A DNA stretch of 14,610 nt from Candidatus Poseidoniales archaeon (GTDB taxonomy: Archaea; Thermoplasmatota; Poseidoniia; Poseidoniales; Poseidoniaceae). Shown here piece after piece: positions 7,473-13,286 of this stretch. Numbering within the stretch: position 1 is the stretch's first letter; every line of letters starts with the position of its first letter. Location of the stretch: positions 974-15,583 of the forward strand of contig QQSG01000089.1 in the NCBI GenBank assembly GCA_003602665.1, given 5' to 3'. The translations under genes were made by a program, and so were the position numbers. The notes under the pieces are model-generated. The model saw only the letters and a list, made by a program, of their open reading frames with translations. It was not told the origin of the DNA and did not search any database.

Positions 7473-8267
7473 AAGATTGAATTCATCTGCTGCTACAGTT
7501 GAAGGGATTCCTTCGTGGATGATTCGGCGTAGCGCTCTTGCCATCTTTCCTGGATATTTGTGAGCGAATACTTGTCGGCCCATGCAAACGCCGGCAGCTC
7601 CAGCCCCCATTGCATTCTCCACCATGAGCAATACACTACGGGTGTCACCAGTATTCGCTCCACCTGCAACGAGCATTGGAATAGGTGCTGCAGATGTTAC
7701 CTGCTTGAAAGAGTCTACATCACCAGTCCAAGTGGTTTTAGCGACATCGCAACCCATCTCAAAGGCTACTCGTGCTGCTTGAGCAACACCCTGTGTTTTG
7801 TCTCCAGAAACGGGATTCAAATTCGATCCGCGAGCATATACCATCCCGAGAACAGGTAGGCCGGCGTGATGTGAATCCGTAGTCACTTTACCGAGTGCTT
7901 CAAGCATCTCTGCCTCACCAGTTGTGCCCATGTTGACTTGTGCAGATGCTCCAATACCGCCACGAGTCAGAATCTCAGAGGGGTTGCCAACGAGCACCTT
8001 TCTGGATGCATCATCGCCACCATGACGGGTTGAGGCCGAAAGGTGGATGACCATGCTTGTTTGAGTGCCTTGACAGAGGTGAGAATAATGGTTCACAAGT
8101 CCTTTTTGAGCAACAATAACGTCGACCTTTGCTTCAATAAGTTCTCGGATCAATGTTTCAGTATCTTCCAATCCGGGATTGGGATAGTCCGACAACCCAT
8201 GATCGATTGGAATCCATAGGCCCTTTCCATTTGGGAGTATTTTCTCCAAGCGTGAGGCTTTGTCCAT
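7470..8267 (-). CDS. aroA': 2-amino-3,7-dideoxy-D-threo-hept-6-ulosonate (ADH) synthase
   Basis: A class I aldolase-fold enzyme (DhnA/FbaB family) that in archaea condenses aspartate semialdehyde with a 6-deoxy-5-ketofructose phosphate donor to give ADH, the first step of the archaeal aromatic pathway. The 265-residue barrel shows WIPIDHGLS (18-26) and GMVYARG with the likely acid/base Tyr144. DVAKTTWTGD (174-183) carries the Schiff-base Lys177, and AGGANTGD (201-208) and CMGRQVF (228-234) form the phosphate-binding loops. Fructose-bisphosphate aldolases of the same family look similar; the downstream 3-dehydroquinate synthase II gene argues strongly for ADH synthase. The ATG at 8267 has GGGAGG about 12 bases upstream, slightly far but plausible. 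It is the first gene of the operon, divergent from the coiled-coil protein gene. Confidence 0.92.
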   Translation of the reverse strand: MDKASRLEKILPNGKGLWIPIDHGLSDYPNPGLEDTETLIRELIEAKVDVIVAQKGLVNHYSHLCQGTQTSMVIHLSASTRHGGDDASRKVLVGNPSEILTRGGIGASAQVNMGTTGEAEMLEALGKVTTDSHHAGLPVLGMVYARGSNLNPVSGDKTQGVAQAARVAFEMGCDVAKTTWTGDVDSFKQVTSAAPIPMLVAGGANTGDTRSVLLMVENAMGAGAAGVCMGRQVFAHKYPGKMARALRRIIHEGIPSTVAADEFNL

Positions 8268-8337
8268 ATCTTGGCCAATCCTCCCTGCAATTCAATGCTT
8301 TGCATTTGGGCGATAGGTAGATACGCCTAAAGCGAAT

Positions 8338-8345
8338 GATAAAAG
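8338..8345 (+). promoter_or_regulatory. TATA-like box of the coiled-coil protein gene
   Basis: GATAAAAG is centred about 27 bases before the ATG at 8369, the spacing expected for a leaderless archaeal transcript. It lies inside the extra upstream codons of the frame, which argues that translation starts at 8369 and not at the ATG at 8336. No Shine-Dalgarno sequence is visible at either start. Confidence 0.5.
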
Positions 8346-8368
8346 AAGAACCACTCTTAGGCCTGTGT

Positions 8369-9685
8369 ATGGAGACTGGTGCTTGGCTCATGGTTGGAAT
8401 CCTTGCAGGTGGTTTTTTTGTTGGCCTTTGGTATATTCTCATCAGAGGTGATGCTGATCTCGACATGCGACGTGGAATCGTTGCTGATGGACTGAGAAAG
8501 CCTGCACAGAGTTCAAGTTTCTCCAGTGCTCGAAGCGAATTTGAGCGTAAATTAATACAAATCGAAGCCGAACGCCGAAGAAGAAACCTTTCTGGCGGTA
8601 GTATCAATCTCTTAGGTGATGCAACTCTCTTGAGTCAGCCTGTTGAAGAACAACCTGTCATGAGTGAAGCACCTGAAGTTCTCGATGATGATGACGATCA
8701 AGAAGAGACGGAAGCAGAGATGCTCGAACGTCGCCGACTTCGCGACGAAGAATTTGCTCGCCGAGATGAGGAAAAAGAACGTCGTCAATTGGAAGAAGAA
8801 ACTGCTGCTCTCGAAGAACAGCAAGAACGTCTCAAGAAAGAACAAGAGGAACAGCAAGAGAAAGAACGGCTGGAATCTGAACAAGCAGCTGAAGCAGCAA
8901 GACTTGCTGCAGAACGAGATGCTGCAGCACAATCAGAACGTGATGCTGAAGAAGCAGCACGTCAGGCAGAACTTGCAGCCGCTGAAGAACAACGCTTGGC
9001 CGAAATTCAAGCAGCCCAAGAGAAAGATGCTCTTGAACGCCGTAAAGCAGCAAATAGAGCACTCGATGAACTACGTGCACGTCTTGAGAGAGAAGGTGCT
9101 CGTTCATCAGATGTCCAAGTGTCTTTGATGTGGAATAATTACAATGACCTTGACCTTCACGTCGTCTGTCCTTCAGGAGAGCGAATCCACGGTGGTAACC
9201 GTAAGTCCTCTTGTGGGGGAGAGTTGGACGTTGACGCAAACGTGCGACCTGATTCACGTAAACCAATTGAAAATGTCGTTTGGCCAGAAGGTCAAGCACC
9301 TGCTGGAACGTACCAAGTCTTCGTTCACTATTACAAGAAGCACAAGAAGCGACGTTCAAAAGATCCAACTAAATTCCAAGTTATTGCAAATGCCTATGGT
9401 GATCTTTTAGAATATTCAGGCGAACTCAACTTTGGCGAAGAGATTCAACTTGTCTGCAGTTTCAATGTTCCAACAATGGAAGAGAGAGAAGAAATCAAGC
9501 GCCAATTGGAGCAACAAGTCCGTCTTGCAGAAACAGGCGAAGTTGCTGCTGATAAGATTCTTGAAGACGAAGAAACTCCTAAGCAAATGGAATTCGGTGA
9601 ATTAGTCGATGAGATTGAAAACGAATTGGCCGATGATGTTGAAGATGACGGTTCAGGTGTTCCACCTGCGCCAGACTTAGGTTGA
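8369..9685 (+). CDS. Membrane-anchored coiled-coil protein with YfaP/DUF2135-like domain
   Basis: From the preferred ATG the product has 438 residues (449 from 8336). Residues 5-25 form one membrane helix (WLMVGILAGGFFVGLWYILI). An acidic linker with a DDDDDQEETEAE run leads into a long, highly charged Glu/Arg/Ala-rich coiled coil (about 113-243), reminiscent of TolA stalks. A globular domain (about 249-368) contains VQVSLMWNNYNDLDLHVVCP, SSCGGELDVDANV and APAGTYQVFVHYYKK. The pattern of a DLDLHV strand, a GGELDVD loop and a PAGxYxVxVHYY strand resembles the YfaP/DUF2135 family, a beta-sandwich of unknown function. A second short helical segment and an acidic tail rich in Glu and Asp follow. 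The gene is monocistronic and divergent from the aromatic operon. The domain likeness is from memory of the motif; the biological role is unknown. Confidence 0.85.
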   Translation: METGAWLMVGILAGGFFVGLWYILIRGDADLDMRRGIVADGLRKPAQSSSFSSARSEFERKLIQIEAERRRRNLSGGSINLLGDATLLSQPVEEQPVMSEAPEVLDDDDDQEETEAEMLERRRLRDEEFARRDEEKERRQLEEETAALEEQQERLKKEQEEQQEKERLESEQAAEAARLAAERDAAAQSERDAEEAARQAELAAAEEQRLAEIQAAQEKDALERRKAANRALDELRARLEREGARSSDVQVSLMWNNYNDLDLHVVCPSGERIHGGNRKSSCGGELDVDANVRPDSRKPIENVVWPEGQAPAGTYQVFVHYYKKHKKRRSKDPTKFQVIANAYGDLLEYSGELNFGEEIQLVCSFNVPTMEEREEIKRQLEQQVRLAETGEVAADKILEDEETPKQMEFGELVDEIENELADDVEDDGSGVPPAPDLG

Positions 9686-9691
9686 AGAAAC

Positions 9692-10825
9692 TCAAGATAG
9701 GATGTCGTCAAGACGTTCGTTCTTCAATGCATTCTTGATGCTACGAGCGATACGTCGTCCAGTGGACATACGAGTTTCGTTAATGTCAGAGTAAGGTGAA
9801 CCGCCAACAAATGGATTTGAACCAGCAACAATTCTGGCACTGATCTCAAACACCTTGAATTCCAAAGCATCGGTAACGATTGTTTCTAAGCAGAAAGGTC
9901 CAATCATTCCTCTTGCTCCATCTTCGAGCTCAAAAGAGGCCGCTACAGTTCCTTCAGCCATTTCAAAGGCCCTTGGAAGAAGAGATTCTCTAATGACAAC
10001 AGGTTGGTTTCCAGTGACGACAAACGAAGGTTCCATACCAGCTTCCCGAAGATCTCTTAACGAACCAAGTTTGTAGAATTCATCGACATTTGCTTCGTCT
10101 CTTCTATCCATTGACAGGAGTTCTAAACGGCCAAGATTCATCCCTGCATGCTTTCCTTTCCCTTGAACTTGGAATCCATCAGTCGCTAGCGGGTCAAAGA
10201 AAAAGTGGAGGTAATATCGGCATCCAAGAACGTATTCTTGAATCGTGAATTCTTCTTCGATGTCCACATTTCTTCTAAAATCTCGATAGTCTCGAGCGAT
10301 GAAGTATCCTCTTCCGCCTTTTGCTCCTGCGTATTTTACGATAACCGGGCCATCGATGTCGTGGGGGTCTTCAAGAACCTTAGGCATTGTACATCCTCCA
10401 GAAAGGAGCCAGTCTCTCTGCTTTGCACGGCTGCTTTCCCATCGAAGGATGTCTCGATTACCGAACGTTGGAACTTCCAAGTTACGGAAGTTCTCGCTTC
10501 CAAGGTATTCAACAAGAGATCCATGAGGAATGATAACCACGTTCTTGCTTTTCAACCAATCAGCATGGTCTAACATTTCTCGATAATCATCTAACATCAA
10601 CCATTCATCAGGTTCTGCACCGGGGAAGGCTTTGTAGAAGCGTCTTCGGTTTTCGCCCACTGCGATTCCAAGTGTTCGAAATCCTTCTTGACGCGCTCCA
10701 TGAAGGATTTGAAGTGATGAATGAGATGCTACAACACCTATTGTGATGTTCTCCTTATCGTAGTCCGCGAGCCAGGAGAGAAGTGAGGAGTGGTCTACGC
10801 CCATGTCGAGGGGTTTAGTATGCAC
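9692..10825 (-). CDS. purP: PurP, formate-dependent FAICAR synthetase
   Basis: PurP is an archaeal ATP-grasp ligase that formylates AICAR with free formate and ATP, giving FAICAR in de novo purine synthesis; bacteria and eukaryotes use 10-formyl-tetrahydrofolate instead. The 377-residue length fits. Conserved blocks include an N-terminal GVVASHSSLQILHGARQEGF (30-49), the ATP-grasp VIVKYAGAKGGRGYF (161-175), IQEYVLG (195-201), IGPFCLE (308-314) and FEISARIVAGSNPF (326-339), followed by GSPYSD. The first in-frame start is a GTG at 10825, and an ATG at 10804 (residue 8) is an alternative; neither has a Shine-Dalgarno sequence. PurP paralogues (PurP-like proteins) exist, so the exact activity is slightly less certain than the family. 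It is convergent with the coiled-coil gene (6 bases apart) and divergent from the tryptophan dioxygenase gene. Confidence 0.93.
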   Translation of the reverse strand: MHTKPLDMGVDHSSLLSWLADYDKENITIGVVASHSSLQILHGARQEGFRTLGIAVGENRRRFYKAFPGAEPDEWLMLDDYREMLDHADWLKSKNVVIIPHGSLVEYLGSENFRNLEVPTFGNRDILRWESSRAKQRDWLLSGGCTMPKVLEDPHDIDGPVIVKYAGAKGGRGYFIARDYRDFRRNVDIEEEFTIQEYVLGCRYYLHFFFDPLATDGFQVQGKGKHAGMNLGRLELLSMDRRDEANVDEFYKLGSLRDLREAGMEPSFVVTGNQPVVIRESLLPRAFEMAEGTVAASFELEDGARGMIGPFCLETIVTDALEFKVFEISARIVAGSNPFVGGSPYSDINETRMSTGRRIARSIKNALKNERLDDILS

Positions 10826-10842
10826 TCTATGACTGTTATCCC

Positions 10843-10854
10843 GATATCATGATC
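10843..10854. promoter_or_regulatory. Possible shared promoter element between purP and the tryptophan dioxygenase gene
   Basis: GATATCATGATC contains the perfect palindrome ATCATGAT (10846-10853). Its centre, 10849.5, is exactly midway between the GTG of purP (10825) and the ATG of the dioxygenase gene (10874), about 24.5 bases from each. Neither gene has a Shine-Dalgarno sequence before these starts, so a two-way TATA-like element driving leaderless transcripts fits. The match to an archaeal TATA consensus is only weak. Confidence 0.4.
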
Positions 10855-10873
10855 CAATTGTTGATACTTTGAT

Positions 10874-12013
10874 ATGGAGGTTGTGAAGACTTCAAGTGCC
10901 GAATGCGTATCAAGGGACATGGCGAGTTCCCCCACCCCGGTCAGCCGGATGACCTATTCTGGATATTTACAACTCGATGAACTTCTAAAATTGCAATCAG
11001 GGCCAGAAGGGCATCAACCTCCTCCATCAAACGATGAGATGCATTTCATTATCACGCACCAAACTTTTGAACTTTGGTTCAAGCAAATACGAGCTGAACT
11101 GAATGAAGTTCATGGATATCTTTCAGAAGAAACGGTACGTGAAGAAACATTGCCCACAATGGTTCATCATCTAGAACGAGTGATTGAGATATTCCGCCTT
11201 CTATCGAACCAGTGGAAGGTAATGGAGACGTTAAGCCCTCAAGGATTCCTTGCGTTTAGAGACCGTCTAGGGACCTCTTCAGGTTTCGAGTCATGGCAAA
11301 TGCGAGCACTCGAGATGCGTCTTGGTTTGAAACAAGAACAACGTGTTGCAGATATGGACCCAATGGAACATATGAAAAAACTGCACAGGGAGAAGAAAAT
11401 CTCCGATGATGCTTTTGAAATCATGAAGACAATAGCAACTGAAAAAACACTGAATGATCTTGTTTCCGAATGGCTTTCCAGAACTCCTATTAACGGCTCA
11501 GTCCCTTCAAATGATGATGATTCAGAGGTTGTAGAGAACTTCATTTCAACTCATTTGAGCGCAATGAAGTCTCATGCAGATCAAGTTGTATCACATATGG
11601 TCTCCATTGGCCATGGAACCGAAGAATCGATTCGCCCAAGAATGGATGCAAATCATGCCCAAGTTAGCGACTTCTTGTCGCCGGATGGCGTTATGAGCCG
11701 CTCCCGAGCAGGTTTACTTTTCATCGAGTCTTATCCGGAACTACCGCTTCTGTCATGGCCTCGTAAATTCGTGGATACCGTTGTTCAACTTGAACAATCG
11801 ATGCTCCTCTTCCGTCATTCCCATGCTCGAATGGTTGAGCGTATGATTGGACGTCGAATGGGAACAGGCGGTTCGAGTGGTGTCGATTATCTTGACAAGA
11901 CTGCAACATACCGAATTTTCAAAGATTTGTGGGCTGTTCGAACAATGCTTCTGCCTCGGAAAAACCTTGCAGATATTGTATCAACAGATTATTACGGATT
12001 TAATTCCGATTAA
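10874..12013 (+). CDS. kynA: Tryptophan 2,3-dioxygenase
   Basis: This cytosolic haem enzyme opens the indole ring of L-tryptophan with O2 to give N-formylkynurenine, the first step of the kynurenine pathway. In the 379-residue product, TYSGYLQLDELLKLQ (27-41) is followed by MHFIITHQTFELWFKQI (56-72), with the active-site Phe58 and His62. FRDRLGTSSGFESWQMR (128-144) carries substrate-binding Arg129. LFRHSHARMVERMIG (312-326) carries the probable haem ligand His317, and GTGGSSGVDYLDKTA (330-344) closes the active site. All key residues I can align are present, so the enzyme should be active. About 25 N-terminal residues precede the conserved core; starts at 10919 or 10949 are possible, but the distance from the shared promoter element favours 10874. 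No other kynurenine-pathway gene is in the window. Its stop overlaps the rpoK stop on the other strand. Confidence 0.95.
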   Translation: MEVVKTSSAECVSRDMASSPTPVSRMTYSGYLQLDELLKLQSGPEGHQPPPSNDEMHFIITHQTFELWFKQIRAELNEVHGYLSEETVREETLPTMVHHLERVIEIFRLLSNQWKVMETLSPQGFLAFRDRLGTSSGFESWQMRALEMRLGLKQEQRVADMDPMEHMKKLHREKKISDDAFEIMKTIATEKTLNDLVSEWLSRTPINGSVPSNDDDSEVVENFISTHLSAMKSHADQVVSHMVSIGHGTEESIRPRMDANHAQVSDFLSPDGVMSRSRAGLLFIESYPELPLLSWPRKFVDTVVQLEQSMLLFRHSHARMVERMIGRRMGTGGSSGVDYLDKTATYRIFKDLWAVRTMLLPRKNLADIVSTDYYGFNSD

Positions 12014-12264
12014 TCTTCATGAGGATCGATGTCAATTGGGATAAGTTCGTTATCGTATTCGTAGACAGCGATTTTTAGTGGGTCAAGGACGAAGCGGACA
12101 CTTGCTTCTTCAAGCCCATAGAGTGAGATAAGTTCAGCCTTGAACTCTTCTCTGAGTTCAATTTCGTTGGCGTAAAGTGGGGCGCCCATTCCGATTTGGA
12201 GTGCTCTAGCACCAATGATTCTTGCTCGTTCGAAACGTGTGTGGAGACGTGCTGGCTTGACCAT
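12010..12264 (-). CDS. rpoK: DNA-directed RNA polymerase subunit K (Rpo6), long form
   Basis: RpoK is the archaeal counterpart of bacterial omega and eukaryotic RPB6; it clamps the largest polymerase subunit and aids assembly. The signature TRFERARIIGARALQIGMGA (9-28) is clear, and the C-terminal DPLKIAVYEYDNELIPIDID (61-80) matches the usual end. Many archaeal RpoK proteins have only about 55 to 65 residues, with these two blocks nearly joined. This one has 84, with about 30 residues between them, including a charged, probably helical ELREEFKAELISLYGLEEAS. The ATG at 12264 is preceded by GTAGGTG, whose 5' part lies in a hairpin. The 3' end overlaps the tryptophan dioxygenase stop by four bases in a shared TTAA. 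Confidence 0.93.
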   Translation of the reverse strand: MVKPARLHTRFERARIIGARALQIGMGAPLYANEIELREEFKAELISLYGLEEASVRFVLDPLKIAVYEYDNELIPIDIDPHED

Positions 12265-12273
12265 TTTTTACAC

Positions 12274-12293
12274 CTACGACAGAACCGTCGTAG
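12274..12293 (-). promoter_or_regulatory. Hairpin just upstream of rpoK
   Basis: CTACGAC and GTCGTAG form a perfect 7-base inverted repeat with a 6-base loop. On the minus strand it ends 9 bases before the rpoK ATG, and its last bases run into GTAGGTG, the only Shine-Dalgarno-like sequence there. If transcribed it could fold in the leader and partly hide the ribosome binding site; as DNA it could be an operator. I see no convincing TATA box in the 71-base gap before rpoK, so rpoK may be read through from the thioredoxin-like gene. Confidence 0.45.
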
Positions 12294-12335
12294 CGTTTCG
12301 ACTGACACCTCGTTCTTCAACCCATCGGAAGAACA

Positions 12336-13232
12336 TCATTCTGATTCAGTGCTTGAAATAGGTTCTTTTAGAACGATTCGAGCATACATTATGAGCGCTG
12401 GAATGAGTGCTGCTATCGATAATCCAAACACAGCAATCGCCATATCATATTCACGTCCCTTGTGTTTTGTTTCATCACGAGTTTCATTCGCTCCTTCGTC
12501 AATAAGTGCATACCCTTGAGCCGATAATGTTGAGGCACTTGTTAAGGTAAATCGACCAGGTGATTCAAGTGTAACAACAATATTTGTCGTATTGTTATTG
12601 ATTATATCAGACAAGTCCAGGGTTTGATCATTGCTGCTCACTGCCATATGGTGATTAACAACATGAGGCTGGTCTTCATAATTGAATTCATGCACACCGT
12701 TTTCAGTTGCCCATACATGAACCTCATGCCCGTCATCAGAAGCCCAAGAGAGGGTTCCGTTGTTGAGTGAAATCGATGTGAATCCACTCCACTCCCGAGA
12801 AAAATTGTCCAATACAGTGCCTAATTCCTGAGACTGGGAAGGGCCTGTCAGCAAACCTTCACCGTTTAGGACAAGATCAGGAACGCCCCAAAATCCGTAT
12901 GTTGATTCGAAACGGAATTTAGAATCACTGAGGAAGTGTAGGTCAGCTGGAGATGGGTGATGTTGCAAAATAGTGACATCAGTACGATTTAAGCCTTCCA
13001 ATTCAGCAGAAACAAGATTGCATGGTTCGCACCAATCGGCTGAGAAATATTCAATCAAATGGGTGGTTGATAAGGCGACACATGTCTGATTTGTCAATAT
13101 GCATTCCATATCAAATATTTTTACGTCGTGAATTGACGCAGTCGCTTCATCGTTATCGTTACCATGACCGCTGGATGTTGGTAAGGTAAAAACAAGGATT
13201 AGGACACAAACAAGGGCCTTTCTGAATCTCAT
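12336..13232 (-). CDS. Exported, membrane-anchored thioredoxin-fold protein
   Basis: The 298-residue protein starts with a signal-like sequence (MRFRKALVCVLILVFTLPTS). The mature part begins with a thioredoxin-like domain: an IEYFSADWCEPC strand and active site with Cys68 and Cys71, and a cis-proline loop GVPDLVLNG (Pro118). Two further cysteines, Cys44 and Cys51, precede the active site and may form a second disulphide. A beta-rich region of about 150-240, with SLNNGTLSWASDDGHEVHVW, follows, and one C-terminal membrane helix (about 264-286) anchors it. The fold suggests an extracytoplasmic thiol-disulphide enzyme. Its divergent neighbours, the haem A and haem O synthases, suggest a part in terminal oxidase assembly, for example keeping copper-site or cytochrome cysteines reduced; that is inference. 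It is not a Sco protein by motif, since the cysteines are CxxC and not CxxxC. Confidence 0.85.
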   Translation of the reverse strand: MRFRKALVCVLILVFTLPTSSGHGNDNDEATASIHDVKIFDMECILTNQTCVALSTTHLIEYFSADWCEPCNLVSAELEGLNRTDVTILQHHPSPADLHFLSDSKFRFESTYGFWGVPDLVLNGEGLLTGPSQSQELGTVLDNFSREWSGFTSISLNNGTLSWASDDGHEVHVWATENGVHEFNYEDQPHVVNHHMAVSSNDQTLDLSDIINNNTTNIVVTLESPGRFTLTSASTLSAQGYALIDEGANETRDETKHKGREYDMAIAVFGLSIAALIPALIMYARIVLKEPISSTESE

Positions 13233-13257
13233 GATGGTTCTTGGACACAGGGTCTTG

Positions 13258-13263
13258 TTAAAA
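13258..13263. promoter_or_regulatory. Shared TATA-like box between the thioredoxin-like gene and haem A synthase
   Basis: TTAAAA (plus strand; TTTTAA on the minus) is centred about 26.5 bases before the haem A synthase ATG (13287) and about 28.5 bases before the thioredoxin-like ATG (13232). It is the only AT-rich hexamer in the 54-base gap, and neither gene has a Shine-Dalgarno sequence. One box serving two leaderless transcripts is the simplest reading. Confidence 0.5.
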
Positions 13264-13286
13264 GAGGGCCGCCTTCACGGACAACC

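Noticed and set aside
7470..8267. Fructose-bisphosphate aldolase as the identity of the first aromatic-operon gene
   Set aside because: The fold is shared, but its place immediately before 3-dehydroquinate synthase II, whose substrate is the ADH product, favours ADH synthase.
8336..8368. Upstream ATG adding 11 residues to the coiled-coil protein
   Set aside because: No Shine-Dalgarno sequence or TATA box at the right distance serves it, while a TATA-like box placed for the ATG at 8369 lies within this extension.
8612..8932. 106-residue Phe/Leu/Cys-rich reading frame on the minus strand
   Set aside because: It is the antisense shadow of the Glu/Arg-rich coiled coil of the plus-strand gene; its composition is explained by the GAA/CTT codons and it has no ribosome binding site.
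8701..9060. Repetitive GAA/CAA/GCA-rich stretch as a tandem repeat or recent expansion
   Set aside because: No fixed repeat unit is present; it is ordinary low-complexity coiled-coil coding sequence.
12196..12519. 107-residue plus-strand reading frame across the rpoK upstream gap
   Set aside because: It is antisense to rpoK and the thioredoxin-like gene on both sides, with no motif; the conserved RpoK signature proves the minus strand is coding.
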